A DNA stretch of 64,000 nt from NCBI RefSeq assembly GCF_029581275.1, contig NZ_CP120742.1:5518501-5582500 (forward strand), in the 5' to 3' direction. The position numbers and the translations under genes are program-made. Positions 35,701-43,888 of the stretch are shown here, in pieces. Position 1 is the stretch's first letter. Each line of letters begins with the position of its first letter. This DNA is from Micromonospora sp. WMMD1155. Its GTDB lineage: Bacteria; Actinomycetota; Actinomycetes; Mycobacteriales; Micromonosporaceae. Under the pieces are notes generated by a model that ran no database searches, had not been told where the DNA came from, and worked only from the letters and a program-made list of their open reading frames with translations.

Positions 35701-36044
35701 TGCTGCGGTTCGGTCTGACCGGCGAGGTCATCACGGGCACCGGCAACCACAGCATCTGCCACGGCGACCTCGGCAACACCGAGGCACTGCTGGCGGCCGC
35801 CCGGGTGCGCGGTGACGAGGACGCCGCCCGGCAGGCCGAGTTGGTGGCGGCGAGCATCCTCGACTACATCGACGGGGACGGCTGGTTGTGCGGGGTGCCG
35901 CTCGGCGCGGAGACTCCCGGCCTGATGAGTGGCATCGCCGGCATCGGCTACAACCTGCTGCGTCTGGCACTGCCGGAGCGGGTGCCGTCGATCCTGCTGG
36001 TCGAGCCCCCGTACTCCACTGCGGATGGTGAGGCGCGTGGCTGA
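32706..36044 (+). CDS. lanM2: Class II lanthipeptide synthetase LanM2
   Basis: A 1112-residue paralogue of LanM1 in the same order of domains. The dehydratase part shows YKPRG and VDFHLENI; the cyclase part shows GFSHGGSGI, WCHG (Cys965) and ICHGDLGN (Cys1018, His1019). Residues 116-137 are a run of alternating His and Asp, at the same place as the LanM1 insert but of different sequence. The ATG at 32706 is chosen because it starts the polar N-terminus typical of LanM; frame openness upstream is not coding. Two LanMs beside two precursors match two-component systems such as lichenicidin and haloduracin, where each enzyme serves one peptide. Confidence 0.95.
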   Translation: MTQSHQPGPDPVDVSNPCWYLAYSLPERLGVAAPTGSVDEDRGRLRLERWKNEPVFAGDTELFESWLRALDLDEPTLTAVLGETPETVRSRFDDVPDYVRTIERAWREYRPGEAVEHHDRDHDHDHDHDHDHDPHPHAAFVELVRPLVDDGVRRVRAAVHAACAGTPGPQVDADLLADQLAEPPYGAINLLVGRVLVLELNVLRMQGQLEGETPQQRFQDFARRLHDPKYALEILMEYPVLARDATILIDNWVDARVEFARRLVADATALTTKLGDPAQLGTVAEVSFGAGDSHRGGRSVGFVRFANGARAVYKPRGLQVELHFQQLLDWLNTRGAQPPLRTMWVLDRGEYGWSEFVSAGPCTDHEALRRFYTRQGGYLALLHSLAAVDFHLENIIAAGEHPMLVDLEALFHPQGEQADRQIGVSAESFRTMRESVLEVGLLPRPIIYQDDDGVGGVDFSGLAGSAGQLTPTPVATWEESGTDEMRLVRKRIEMGGGQNLPSLDDGAHHTLDFSADIIAGFEQTYRLLHRHRDELLAPDGPVAAFAGDEVRVILRATRTYGKLLQESRHPDLLRNALDRERFFSFLWLQEEWPGAEARIAAAEQAQLSRGDIPFFSTTPASHDFVAGDGSVVAGVLPTSGLERSRHRIEALSDAHLAQQTWILRSSLAALTMGVESQGQWSEYQVTAATVPAGVDRFVAAACAAGDRLLLTADTGEDSIAWLGHTLVADRIWQLGPVGIDLYSGLSGIALFLGYLGEVGGEQRFRGAAEVAAGMLVRQIDLLDETPAETLENFTVGAFNELGGPLYALSHLGALWERDDLLDAAERVVPVLLHLAPQDEAYDVISGAAGAILALLALHAARPSEQLLDAARTFARILEDTAEPVGDGMGWAGAVNPSRPLAGFSHGGSGIAVALARLDRALGNRDHLPLVEGALRYERSAFDPEHMCWLDLRDTTPERYSMVAWCHGGPGIALARADLADYVDDHELLDRDLADAATGMLRFGLTGEVITGTGNHSICHGDLGNTEALLAAARVRGDEDAARQAELVAASILDYIDGDGWLCGVPLGAETPGLMSGIAGIGYNLLRLALPERVPSILLVEPPYSTADGEARG
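33051..33116 (+). repeat. GACCAC/GATCAC repeat encoding a His-Asp run in lanM2
   Basis: A 6-bp tandem repeat encodes alternating His and Asp with flanking HH and PHPH. It lies at the same domain position as the lanM1 repeat. Slippage-prone; could bind Zn, Ni or Cu. Confidence 0.75.
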
Positions 36045-36531
36045 GGAGCAGGTCTGGCCGTACCGTCCGCAGGCGTTGACGAGCTACCGCGGTGGCCTGC
36101 ACGACGGCCCGGCGCGCAGCCCGATCCGGTCCTCCCGCCGGCCACTGGTCGCGCTGGCCGCGCTGTTGGTGGTCTGCCTGGGCTTCGCGGCGGTCATGCG
36201 GGTGCCGCAGGCCGTCGAGGGCGCCGTGATCGGCGCCGACGGGTCGTATCTGGTCTCCCTGTTCGCCGGCCGTCTCGACCCGCAGCCGGCGCAGGGCACG
36301 GCTGTCACCCTGGCCCAGGCGGACGGCCGGACGACACTGCGGGTCGTCCGGGCCGAGGTCGTGGTCGACGACGCCGCCGCGCGACGGTGGAACATTCCCG
36401 CGGAGGTGGCCCGGCCGGTGACCGTCGTCCTGCTGTCCGGGAACGCGTCGCGGAGTTTCGGCCGCCTCAGTCTCGTGGTCGCCAACCCCACCCTGCTGGA
36501 GCTGGTGCCGGGCCTTGAGGGGGTTCTGTAG
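36025..36531 (+). CDS. Short HlyD-like single-span membrane protein
   Basis: A 168-residue protein. The cytoplasmic N-terminus (YRPQALTSYRGGLHDG) resembles membrane-fusion (HlyD/LcnD) adaptors. It is followed by one transmembrane helix (about residues 46-64, LVALAALLVVCLGFAAVM) and an extracellular beta-rich domain of about 100 residues. It lacks the long coiled-coil hairpin of true HlyD proteins. The start is uncertain: ATG 36025, GTG 36028 or GTG 36037, all overlapping lanM2. Its stop abuts the lanT start. A helper for peptide export is inferred from position; immunity is an alternative. Confidence 0.75.
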   Translation: MVRRVAEEQVWPYRPQALTSYRGGLHDGPARSPIRSSRRPLVALAALLVVCLGFAAVMRVPQAVEGAVIGADGSYLVSLFAGRLDPQPAQGTAVTLAQADGRTTLRVVRAEVVVDDAAARRWNIPAEVARPVTVVLLSGNASRSFGRLSLVVANPTLLELVPGLEGVL

Positions 36532-38706
36532 ATGACGCTCAGTTGGCTACGGCCGCACCGTCGGGTGCCGATCATGCTGCAGATGAGCGCCACCGAGTGC
36601 GGTGCCGCCTGCCTCGCCATGGTCTTCAGCGCCTACCGGCGATGGACCTCCGTCGCCGAGTGCCGGGCACAGCTCGGCATCGGTCGCGACGGTGCCACCG
36701 CGTTGCAGATGGCCCAACTCGCCCGCCGGACGGGCATGCGGGCCCGGGGCGTCAGCGTCGACCTCGACGGCCTGCCGCAGCTGCGGTTGCCCGCGATCGT
36801 GCACTGGAACTTCCGGCACTACCTGGTGCTCGAACGGTGGGACCGGCGCGGTGCCGTCGTCGTGGACCCCGGGATGGGCCGGCGGCGGTTGAGCCGCGAC
36901 GAGTTCGGTGAGGGGTTCACCGGTATCGCCATCGAACTCACCCCGGGTGCGGAGTTCGAACGCCGCCCCGGTCCCGGAAAACTGGCCTCGCTGCGGTTCG
37001 CGCGCAGCATGCTGACCTTCTCGCGCCCGCTGCTCGGCCTGGTCCTGGTCGTCTCGCTGCTGCTCCAACTGGCGGTTCTGCTGCCGGCACTGATCACCAA
37101 GTTCGCTGTCGACACGGTGATCGGGAAGGGGCAGGTCGACGCCCTGACGGTCCTCGGGCTGGGGATGGTCCTGCTGCTGGGCACCCAGGCGGTGGGCAGC
37201 TACGCCCGGGGCGTGGCCCTCAACGTGCTGCACGCCCGCATGGACGACACCATGATGCGACGCTTCTTCGACCACCTGCTCGCGCTCCCGTACTCGTACT
37301 TCCAACTGCGCAGCAGCGGTGACCTGCTGATGCGGATGTCCAGCAACACCGTCATCCGCGACCTGGTCACCAGCCAGACCATGTCGCTCGTCCTGGACGG
37401 CCTGTTCGTCGTCGTCTACATCGGCATGCTCCTGGCGTTCACCCCGCTCTACGCCTGGCTGGTGCTCGGCCTTGGCCTGCTGCAACTCGCCGCGATCGTG
37501 GCGACGTACCGGGCCATGCGGGAGCGCACGCACCGCGACATCGCCGCGCAGGCCGAGGAGCAGAACTACGCGGTGGAGGTGTTGGCCGGTGCCGAAACCG
37601 TGAAGGCGATGGGCGCCGAGCAGCAGGTCCTCGGCCGCTGGTCGGGGCTGTTCCAGACCCGGCAGTTCGCCTCGCTGCATCGCCGTCAGCTGGAGACCGG
37701 CCTGGAGGCGGTGCTCGGGGCGTTCCGGATGGGGTCGCCACTGCTGCTGCTGTGGGTCGGCGCCCACCAGGTCGTCGGCGGTCGGATGTCGCTGGGCACC
37801 ATGCTGGCGCTCAACGCACTCGCCGCGGCCGTCCTCACCCCGCTGATGGGCCTGGTCAACACGGCCCGGCAACTCCAGACGGTCGGCACCCACCTGGAGC
37901 GGATCCGGGACGTCATGGACGAGGCCGCCGAGCAGGACCGGTCGGTGTCCGAGCCACCCGGGCGCATCTCCGGCGAGGTGACGCTGACCGGCGTCGGCAT
38001 GCGCTACAGCGCCAACGCCGACTGGGCCGTGCGCGGCATCGACCTGACCATCCCCGCCGGAGCGAAGGTCGCGCTGGTCGGACGGACCGGTTCGGGCAAG
38101 ACGACACTCGCCAAGACGCTCATCGGGCTGTACGTGCCCACCGAGGGCGAGGTCCGCTTCGACGGGCGGCTCCTGCAGGACCTCGACTTCCGTGAGCTGC
38201 GCCGCTGGTGCGGCATGGTCACCCAGGAACCGGCCCTGTTCGCCGGGTCGGTCCGCGACAACATCTCTCTCGGACACCCGGCGGCGACCTACGACGAGGT
38301 GGTCCTGGCCGCCGAGCGCGCGCAGATCCACGACGAGATCATGGCGATGCCGATGGCGTACGAGACGCGGCTCACCGAGGGCGGGGGAGGGCTGTCCGGC
38401 GGCCAACGGCAACGACTGGCCCTCGCGCGTGCCCTGGTGCACAACCCGCCGCTGCTGCTGCTCGACGAGGCGACGAGTCACCTGGACGTGGTCACCGAAC
38501 GCCGGGTGGACGAGGTCCTGTCCGCGTTGTCCTGCACCAGGATCGTCATCGCACACCGGTTGAGCACCGTGCTCAACGCCGACCTGATCGGGGTTATGGA
38601 GGAGGGGCGGCTGGTGGAACAGGGCACCCACGAGGAGTTGATCGCACACGGACGCTATTACGAGGCGCTGATCCGCGACCAGCTTCAGTCCACCCGGACG
38701 CCATAG
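36532..38706 (+). CDS. lanT: LanT: C39-peptidase bacteriocin ABC transporter
   Basis: A 724-residue exporter that cleaves the leader and exports the mature lantibiotic. The N-terminal C39 protease shows QMSATECGAACLAM (Cys23), RHYLVLE (His97) and VVDPGMG (Asp113). Six transmembrane helices follow (about 155-440). The ATPase has Walker A GRTGSGKTTLA, signature LSGGQRQRLALARAL and Walker B LLLLDEATSHLD. The ATG at 36532 directly follows the previous stop. A single LanT for two precursors with different cleavage sites (GG and GA) is notable. No LanFEG-type immunity transporter is present in the window. Confidence 0.95.
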   Translation: MTLSWLRPHRRVPIMLQMSATECGAACLAMVFSAYRRWTSVAECRAQLGIGRDGATALQMAQLARRTGMRARGVSVDLDGLPQLRLPAIVHWNFRHYLVLERWDRRGAVVVDPGMGRRRLSRDEFGEGFTGIAIELTPGAEFERRPGPGKLASLRFARSMLTFSRPLLGLVLVVSLLLQLAVLLPALITKFAVDTVIGKGQVDALTVLGLGMVLLLGTQAVGSYARGVALNVLHARMDDTMMRRFFDHLLALPYSYFQLRSSGDLLMRMSSNTVIRDLVTSQTMSLVLDGLFVVVYIGMLLAFTPLYAWLVLGLGLLQLAAIVATYRAMRERTHRDIAAQAEEQNYAVEVLAGAETVKAMGAEQQVLGRWSGLFQTRQFASLHRRQLETGLEAVLGAFRMGSPLLLLWVGAHQVVGGRMSLGTMLALNALAAAVLTPLMGLVNTARQLQTVGTHLERIRDVMDEAAEQDRSVSEPPGRISGEVTLTGVGMRYSANADWAVRGIDLTIPAGAKVALVGRTGSGKTTLAKTLIGLYVPTEGEVRFDGRLLQDLDFRELRRWCGMVTQEPALFAGSVRDNISLGHPAATYDEVVLAAERAQIHDEIMAMPMAYETRLTEGGGGLSGGQRQRLALARALVHNPPLLLLDEATSHLDVVTERRVDEVLSALSCTRIVIAHRLSTVLNADLIGVMEEGRLVEQGTHEELIAHGRYYEALIRDQLQSTRTP

Positions 38707-38713
38707 GAGCTGG

Positions 38714-41524
38714 TTACGAGGCCGGGTCGACGCGGGCCAGCAGTTGCCGAACCTCATCGGCCGCCGGGTCGCCCAGGTCGTCGTAGATCCGGATCGCCCG
38801 CTGCCAGGCCCGCGCGGCGGCGGGCGGGTCGGCCATCGCCTCGCGCGCCTCACCGAGCCGGATCAACGTCAACCCCTCGTGATATGTGTTCGCGGATTCC
38901 TGGAAACGTTTGACGGACTGCTCGTAACAGACCGCGGCCCGGGCCGGGTCGCCGAGCCGGTGGTACGCGAAGCCGAGGCTGTCCAGCGTCGCGGCCTGCC
39001 CCACGCGGTCGTCGATCGCCTCCTGCTCGGCCAGCGCCTCGGCGCAGTCGACGACCGCCTGGTGGTAGTCCCCGGTCAGCGCGTGCAGGTAGCCCTTGAC
39101 GTTGAGCGCGCGGGCCTCGGCGTACCGGTTGCCGACGAGCCGCGAGACGCGCAGCGCCTCGACACTGTGCTTGAGCGCCTCGTCCAGCCGGCCGTACTGG
39201 GTGCAGTGCTCGGTGTACTGACGAAGGATCAGCGCGAGGCTGTCCAGGTCGTCGAGCTGCTCGTACAGTTCGAGGGCCCGTTGGACGTGGTGCTCGGCGG
39301 CCTCCTGGTCGCCGAGCCGCATGAGCGCGCGGGCGAGCATCCGGTGGGCCTGCGCCTGCGCGTTGGCGTCGCCGCTCCGCTGGGCCGCGGCGAGGGCCGC
39401 CTGCTGGGCCGCGAGCTGCTCCTGGAACATGCCCCGGGGCGCGAGGTACGCGGCCAGGGCCCAGGCGAGCTGCCAGGCGTACCGCTCGAAGCCCGTCTCC
39501 GCGGCCTGGCGCAGCACCCGCAGCAGCACCGGGTGCTCGGCGTGGAACCAGGCCGCGGCGGCGACCCGGTCGGGCATCGGCACGTGGACGTTGGTCGGCA
39601 GCGGAGGTTCCGTGTCGATGGGTGTCCAGGTCGGCTGGAGCAGCATGGCGCCGGGGTGCGCGCTGTGCAGGTAGTGGTCGTACATCCGGCGGGCGGCGGC
39701 CTGCCGTTCCTCGGCCCGGTCGGACGCCTGCGCCAGCTCGGCGGCGTACGAGCGGAGCAGGTCGTGCAGCGCGAACCGTTCGGGCAGGTGCTCCGTCAGC
39801 AGGTGCAGACGGGTCAGCTCCTGCAGCAGCGGGGTGACCGCCGCCCGGGGTCGGCCCAGCAGCACGGCGGCGGCGTCCGCGGTGAGGTCGGGCCCCGGAT
39901 GCAGACCGAGGAGGCGCAGCAGGCGGGCGGCCTCGGTGCTCAGCGCCCGGTAGGACCAGGAGAAGACCCGGCGGACGTCTCCGTCGGCCAGCAGCTCCAG
40001 CCGGGATTCGGAAGGGCGCAACTGGGCCGCGACGGCCTCGATCGGAAAGGTGGGCCGAGCGGTCAGCCGGGCCGCCACGATGGACAGGGCGAGCGGAAGG
40101 CGACCGGTGGACTCGATCATCTCGGTGGTCGCCTCCGGCTCCGCGGCGACCCGGTCGTCACCCAGCCGGCTGCGCAGCAGCCTCGTCGACTCGGCTGCCG
40201 TCAGCACCTCGAGGGTCACCGGTCGGGCGCCCTGGGCCACGGTGAGGCTGCTGAGCTGGTCGCGGCTGGTCACCAGGACCGCGCACTGGCCCGCGCCGGG
40301 CAGCAGCGGGCGTACCTGTTCGGCATCTCGTGAGTTGTCGAGCACGACGAGCATCCGGCGCGAGGCCAGCAGGCTGCGGTACAGCGCGGCCCTGGCGTCG
40401 ACGCTGCTCGGGATCCGGCCGATCGGTGCGCCGAGCGCGTCGAGGAAGTCGACCAGGGCATCGGCGGGGGACACCGCGTCGGCGTCGTCGTAGCCCCGGA
40501 GGTTCACGTACAACTGCCCGTCGGGGAAGCGGTCGACCGCCCGGTGGGCCCAGTGCAGGGCCAGCGTCGTCTTGCCCACGCCGGCCATTCCGCTGATCGT
40601 GACGATGTCCACCGTCCCCGGCCGTTCGGGCCGGACGCCGAGGGCAGCGTCGAGGACGGCCAGCTCCTCGGTGCGTCCGACGAAGCCGGGCAGCGCGAGC
40701 GGCAACTGCTGTGGACGGGCCGTCGTCCTGGGCTGCGCCTCGTCCGCCAGGCCGGTCGTGGCGGGTTGCTGCCCGAGTCGGTGGTGCAGGATGTCGTCGT
40801 GCAGCCGCAGCAACTCAGGGCCGGGGTCCATCCCGGTCTGCTCGGCCAGCGACCGTCTGGCCTGCTGGAAGGCCGCCAGCGCCCCGGCGACGTCGCCGAT
40901 CTGGTAGAGGCCGGTCATGAGCTGGGCCCAGGCGCGTTGGCGCAGCGGGTGGCGGTCGAGTAGCGCCCGCAACCGTGGGATCACCTGGGCTGCCGCGCCG
41001 AGCGCGAGTCGCGCGGCGGCGTGGTCCTCCTCGGCGAGCAGCCGACGTTCCTCCATCCGCGCGACCCGGCCGGCGAGGAGCCGGGGCAACGGCAGCCCGG
41101 CGAGGGCGGGGCCGCGCCACATTCCCAACGCGGCGGCCAACTCGGTGTGCGCGGTCTCCGGGTCGCCGGCGGCCAGGGCGGCCCGTCCCCGGGTCGCCGC
41201 GACGTCGAAGCGGTCGAGGTCGCGTTCGCCCGGCTCCACCCGCAGCAGGTAGCCGCCAGTCGTGGTGCGGATCCGGCGGTCGACGCCCGTGCCGTCGCCG
41301 AGCGCCTGGCGTAGCCCGCGCAAATAGGCGCGTAGGTTGGCGGCGGCCGAGGCGGGCGGCTGGCCGCCCCACACCATGGCCGTCAGTTCGTTGGCGGAGA
41401 TCGCCACACCCGGTCGCAGCAGCAGGGCGGCCAGCACGAGCTGCTGTTTCGTCGAGCCGAGGGCGACCGGCCGGCCGTCACGGGAGACCGTCAGCGGCCC
41501 GAGCAGGCCGAAGTGGAGAGGCAT
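38714..41524 (-). CDS. Large AfsR/SARP-type regulator with NB-ARC and TPR domains
   Basis: A 936-residue regulator. The N-terminal winged helix and activation domain (1-250: FGLLGPLTVSRDG, then TANELTAMVWGG-like region, GPELLRLHDDILHH) are followed by an NB-ARC ATPase (Walker A SGMAGVGKTTLALHW near 315) and a long TPR array to the C-terminus. The ATG at 41524 is chosen since AGAGG sits five bases upstream; a GTG at 41530 overlaps that site. It is convergent with lanT (7-base gap) and probably integrates a signal for the lanthipeptide cluster, perhaps together with the short SARP. Confidence 0.92.
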   Translation of the reverse strand: MPLHFGLLGPLTVSRDGRPVALGSTKQQLVLAALLLRPGVAISANELTAMVWGGQPPASAAANLRAYLRGLRQALGDGTGVDRRIRTTTGGYLLRVEPGERDLDRFDVAATRGRAALAAGDPETAHTELAAALGMWRGPALAGLPLPRLLAGRVARMEERRLLAEEDHAAARLALGAAAQVIPRLRALLDRHPLRQRAWAQLMTGLYQIGDVAGALAAFQQARRSLAEQTGMDPGPELLRLHDDILHHRLGQQPATTGLADEAQPRTTARPQQLPLALPGFVGRTEELAVLDAALGVRPERPGTVDIVTISGMAGVGKTTLALHWAHRAVDRFPDGQLYVNLRGYDDADAVSPADALVDFLDALGAPIGRIPSSVDARAALYRSLLASRRMLVVLDNSRDAEQVRPLLPGAGQCAVLVTSRDQLSSLTVAQGARPVTLEVLTAAESTRLLRSRLGDDRVAAEPEATTEMIESTGRLPLALSIVAARLTARPTFPIEAVAAQLRPSESRLELLADGDVRRVFSWSYRALSTEAARLLRLLGLHPGPDLTADAAAVLLGRPRAAVTPLLQELTRLHLLTEHLPERFALHDLLRSYAAELAQASDRAEERQAAARRMYDHYLHSAHPGAMLLQPTWTPIDTEPPLPTNVHVPMPDRVAAAAWFHAEHPVLLRVLRQAAETGFERYAWQLAWALAAYLAPRGMFQEQLAAQQAALAAAQRSGDANAQAQAHRMLARALMRLGDQEAAEHHVQRALELYEQLDDLDSLALILRQYTEHCTQYGRLDEALKHSVEALRVSRLVGNRYAEARALNVKGYLHALTGDYHQAVVDCAEALAEQEAIDDRVGQAATLDSLGFAYHRLGDPARAAVCYEQSVKRFQESANTYHEGLTLIRLGEAREAMADPPAAARAWQRAIRIYDDLGDPAADEVRQLLARVDPAS

Positions 41525-41613
41525 CCTCACCTCTGCGTGCGGTGCCGGCCGGCGGAGCCTGACGATCGTGTGACGACGTGATTAGGCATCGACCAATGAC
41601 GTTAGCACCGATG

Positions 41614-41630
41614 AACATGATCTTCATGTT
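41614..41630. promoter_or_regulatory. Palindromic operator candidate before the large SARP gene
   Basis: AACATGA (41614-41620), spacer TCT, TCATGTT (41624-41630) is a perfect inverted repeat located 90 bases before the SARP start. It is flanked by GACCAA (41591-41596) and TTGGTC (41629-41634), a wider imperfect repeat. It could also serve the end of the LuxR gene as a weak hairpin. Confidence 0.4.
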
Positions 41631-41649
41631 GGTCGGTCCGCGCCGGTGA

Positions 41650-43227
41650 TCACCGTCTGCTGCTGTCCCAGGCCCGTACCAACTGCATCCGGTTGTGGAT
41701 CCCCAGCTTGTGATAGATCGATCGGAGCTGCGTGTCGACGGTGTGGAAGGAGACGAAGAGGCTTCTGGCCGCCTCCTTCTTCGTGGCGCCCGAGGCGAGC
41801 ATTTCGGCCACCCGCTCCTCGGCCGGGGTGAGCGCCTCGATGCCCGTCCGCACCGCCTCGTCACCCGACGGCCGGTGACGCGGGGTGGTGCCGAGCTCGG
41901 CGCACCGGCGGTCGGCCGTCGCCTGGTCGCCCGGAGCCCCGATCCGGGCGTAGAGGGCCGCCGCCTCGTGCGCGGCGTCGCGTGCCTGCGCGGCCCGCAC
42001 CGCCGGGCTGTTCGCCAGGTCCAGCAACGCGTCGGCGAGCGCCGGCCAGGCGGCGGTGGTACGCAGACCGTCGACCGCCGCCCGCAGTGCGTCCGGGTCG
42101 CTGTCGCGCAGCCCTCTGGTCTGGTCGGCGAGTGCGCGCCACAGCGGTACCGGCGTGCGCGTGGCTACCGACTCGACCAGTTCGGTGACCCGACGGGAGG
42201 CCGGGGTGTCGCCGGCGGCCACCGCGGCGCGTACCAGCCGGGGGCCGAAGTGCGGCACGGGCAGGAGCGACCGCACCGACCGGTGCAGGTCGGCGACGAC
42301 CCGGGTGAGCAGGTTCGCCGCCACGCTCAGGTTTCTGTCGCGGACGGCGACGCAGAAGGCGGGTGTCCACAGCGCGCTGTCGGGCCAGCGGCTCTCCGCG
42401 AGGCACGGGCGGAGGACGGCGCGGGCGTCGTCGTGCTCACCACGGCGGTAGCGGACCTCGCCGATCACCGCGACGAACAGCGCACGCACCTGCGGGCTGA
42501 GATCCACCGGGCCGGAGCTGAGCGTCGTGACCGCGAGGGCCGCCGCCTCGGGCAGCTCTCCCACGGCGACCATCCGCAGGCAGTCCAACGCGATCAGCCC
42601 GCTGCTGAACAGGGAACCGGATTCGTTCGGCGTCGGGTGGGTCGCGGTCCACGCGTCCTGGTGCCGGCCCAGGCCGAGCTGCACGAGGATTCGTTCGGCC
42701 CGGATGGACGGAGCATCGCCTCGGGCCCCCGGCGAATCCGGGTCCAGAGCCGCCAGCACGGCGTGGGCGCCCGGCAGATCGCCGTGCGACAGCGAGCGGG
42801 CGGCCCGCCCGAGGGCGAGGTGGCGAGCGGACCAGTGGTCCCCGGACGCGGCGTGCGCGGTCCCCGCGTCGCGGAGCATCGCGTCGGTGTCCGGATGGCC
42901 CACCCGGGCGGCGACCGTGGCGACCAGGGCGAGCAGGGTGCTGCGGCTGCGGGCGTCCAGCGGTCGGTCGAGCGCCGCGCGCAGACCGGCGAGAGCGACA
43001 GTGGGCTGCTCCAGCGCCATGGCCCGCGTGAGATGACCGAGCAGACGGGTACGGTGGCGCTCGCCGTGCCGGTTCCCGGCGAGTTCCGCCGTCAGGACGT
43101 CGAGCGCCGCCGCTCCGCGTCCGCCGAGTCGCAGCTGATCGGCCGTGGCGAACACCTGAAGGCGTCGTCGCTCGGCGTCGTCGTGGTCGGCCGGGTACGT
43201 GCCGGCGTCGAAGGGTGATCCGGACAA
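41650..43227 (-). CDS. LuxR-type regulator lacking an N-terminal ATPase
   Basis: A 525-residue protein of helical repeats with a C-terminal LuxR helix-turn-helix (residues 462-520: LTPAEERVAEMLASGATKKE, then SFHTVDTQLRSIYHKLGIHN). It resembles the back half of LAL regulators (TPR-like part plus HTH) without the AAA+/P-loop domain. The TTG start at 43227 is supported by GGGGAG seven bases upstream and by absence of other good starts. It stands upstream of, and on the same strand as, the large SARP, so both may be transcribed together. Confidence 0.87.
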   Translation of the reverse strand: MSGSPFDAGTYPADHDDAERRRLQVFATADQLRLGGRGAAALDVLTAELAGNRHGERHRTRLLGHLTRAMALEQPTVALAGLRAALDRPLDARSRSTLLALVATVAARVGHPDTDAMLRDAGTAHAASGDHWSARHLALGRAARSLSHGDLPGAHAVLAALDPDSPGARGDAPSIRAERILVQLGLGRHQDAWTATHPTPNESGSLFSSGLIALDCLRMVAVGELPEAAALAVTTLSSGPVDLSPQVRALFVAVIGEVRYRRGEHDDARAVLRPCLAESRWPDSALWTPAFCVAVRDRNLSVAANLLTRVVADLHRSVRSLLPVPHFGPRLVRAAVAAGDTPASRRVTELVESVATRTPVPLWRALADQTRGLRDSDPDALRAAVDGLRTTAAWPALADALLDLANSPAVRAAQARDAAHEAAALYARIGAPGDQATADRRCAELGTTPRHRPSGDEAVRTGIEALTPAEERVAEMLASGATKKEAARSLFVSFHTVDTQLRSIYHKLGIHNRMQLVRAWDSSRR

Positions 43228-43426
43228 TGGCGTTCTCCCCGGTTGTTACCCGGCGCGTCGAATTGCCGTCCTGCGACCGAGCCTAGCGACGGCGGCAGGG
43301 GCGGGCGCCCAGATCGACGAAGCGGCGGGAGTGCGCTGATTCGCCCACGGCGTCCGGGATTCGGCGTGCCGCAATGGCGCGATCACGTGATGCGACGACG
43401 ACGTCCGGCCGCCGACCATCAAAGGT

Positions 43427-43888
43427 ATGGCCCACTCGACCGAATGTCCCGGCCTGCACCGGCTCCGCGTCGTACTGCTGATGTTCGTGCTCTTCGCCGG
43501 GGCCGGTGGTCAGGCCCCGCTGTGGACCCGTCTGGTGCTGGTGGCGACCGCGGCGGCGATTCCGGTCGCGATCGCGGCCCAGTACGGCTGGACCGGGGTG
43601 CGCGCCCTGCTGGGGCTGTCACCCCGGCTACGACGGCGGGACGACTCGGTTCCCACGCCCAGTCCGATCAACCCGAGTGAGGGAGTCAGCGATCATGGTG
43701 AACAGCGATCCTCAGCCGCGGCGCGGCGATCAGGGCGCCCCGCCGTTCGCGGGCCGCAACGTCGAACTCGAACGGCAGAACCCCGACCTGTTGGTGCCAC
43801 CGACCACGGACAGCCGGCTGGTGCCCAATCTGAAGTTCTCGTTCTCCCAGGCGCACACGCGGGTGGAGAAGGGCGGCTGGACCCGTGA
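43427..43888 (+). CDS. Possible small membrane protein, 3' end overlapping oxalate decarboxylase
   Basis: A frame starting at ATG 43427 encodes two hydrophobic helices (about residues 14-28 and 34-52), then a basic stretch RLRRRDD. Third-position GC is very high for the first 75 or so codons, as in real genes here, but not after about 43690, where the frame overlaps the next gene. The coding part therefore probably ends near 43680, where another frame holds a TGA; a single-base indel may be present. No family recognised. Confidence 0.4.
   Translation: MAHSTECPGLHRLRVVLLMFVLFAGAGGQAPLWTRLVLVATAAAIPVAIAAQYGWTGVRALLGLSPRLRRRDDSVPTPSPINPSEGVSDHGEQRSSAAARRSGRPAVRGPQRRTRTAEPRPVGATDHGQPAGAQSEVLVLPGAHAGGEGRLDP

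Noticed and set aside
32223..35762. A 1179-codon minus-strand frame
   Set aside because: Antisense shadow of lanM2 and lanA2; composition typical of shadow frames.
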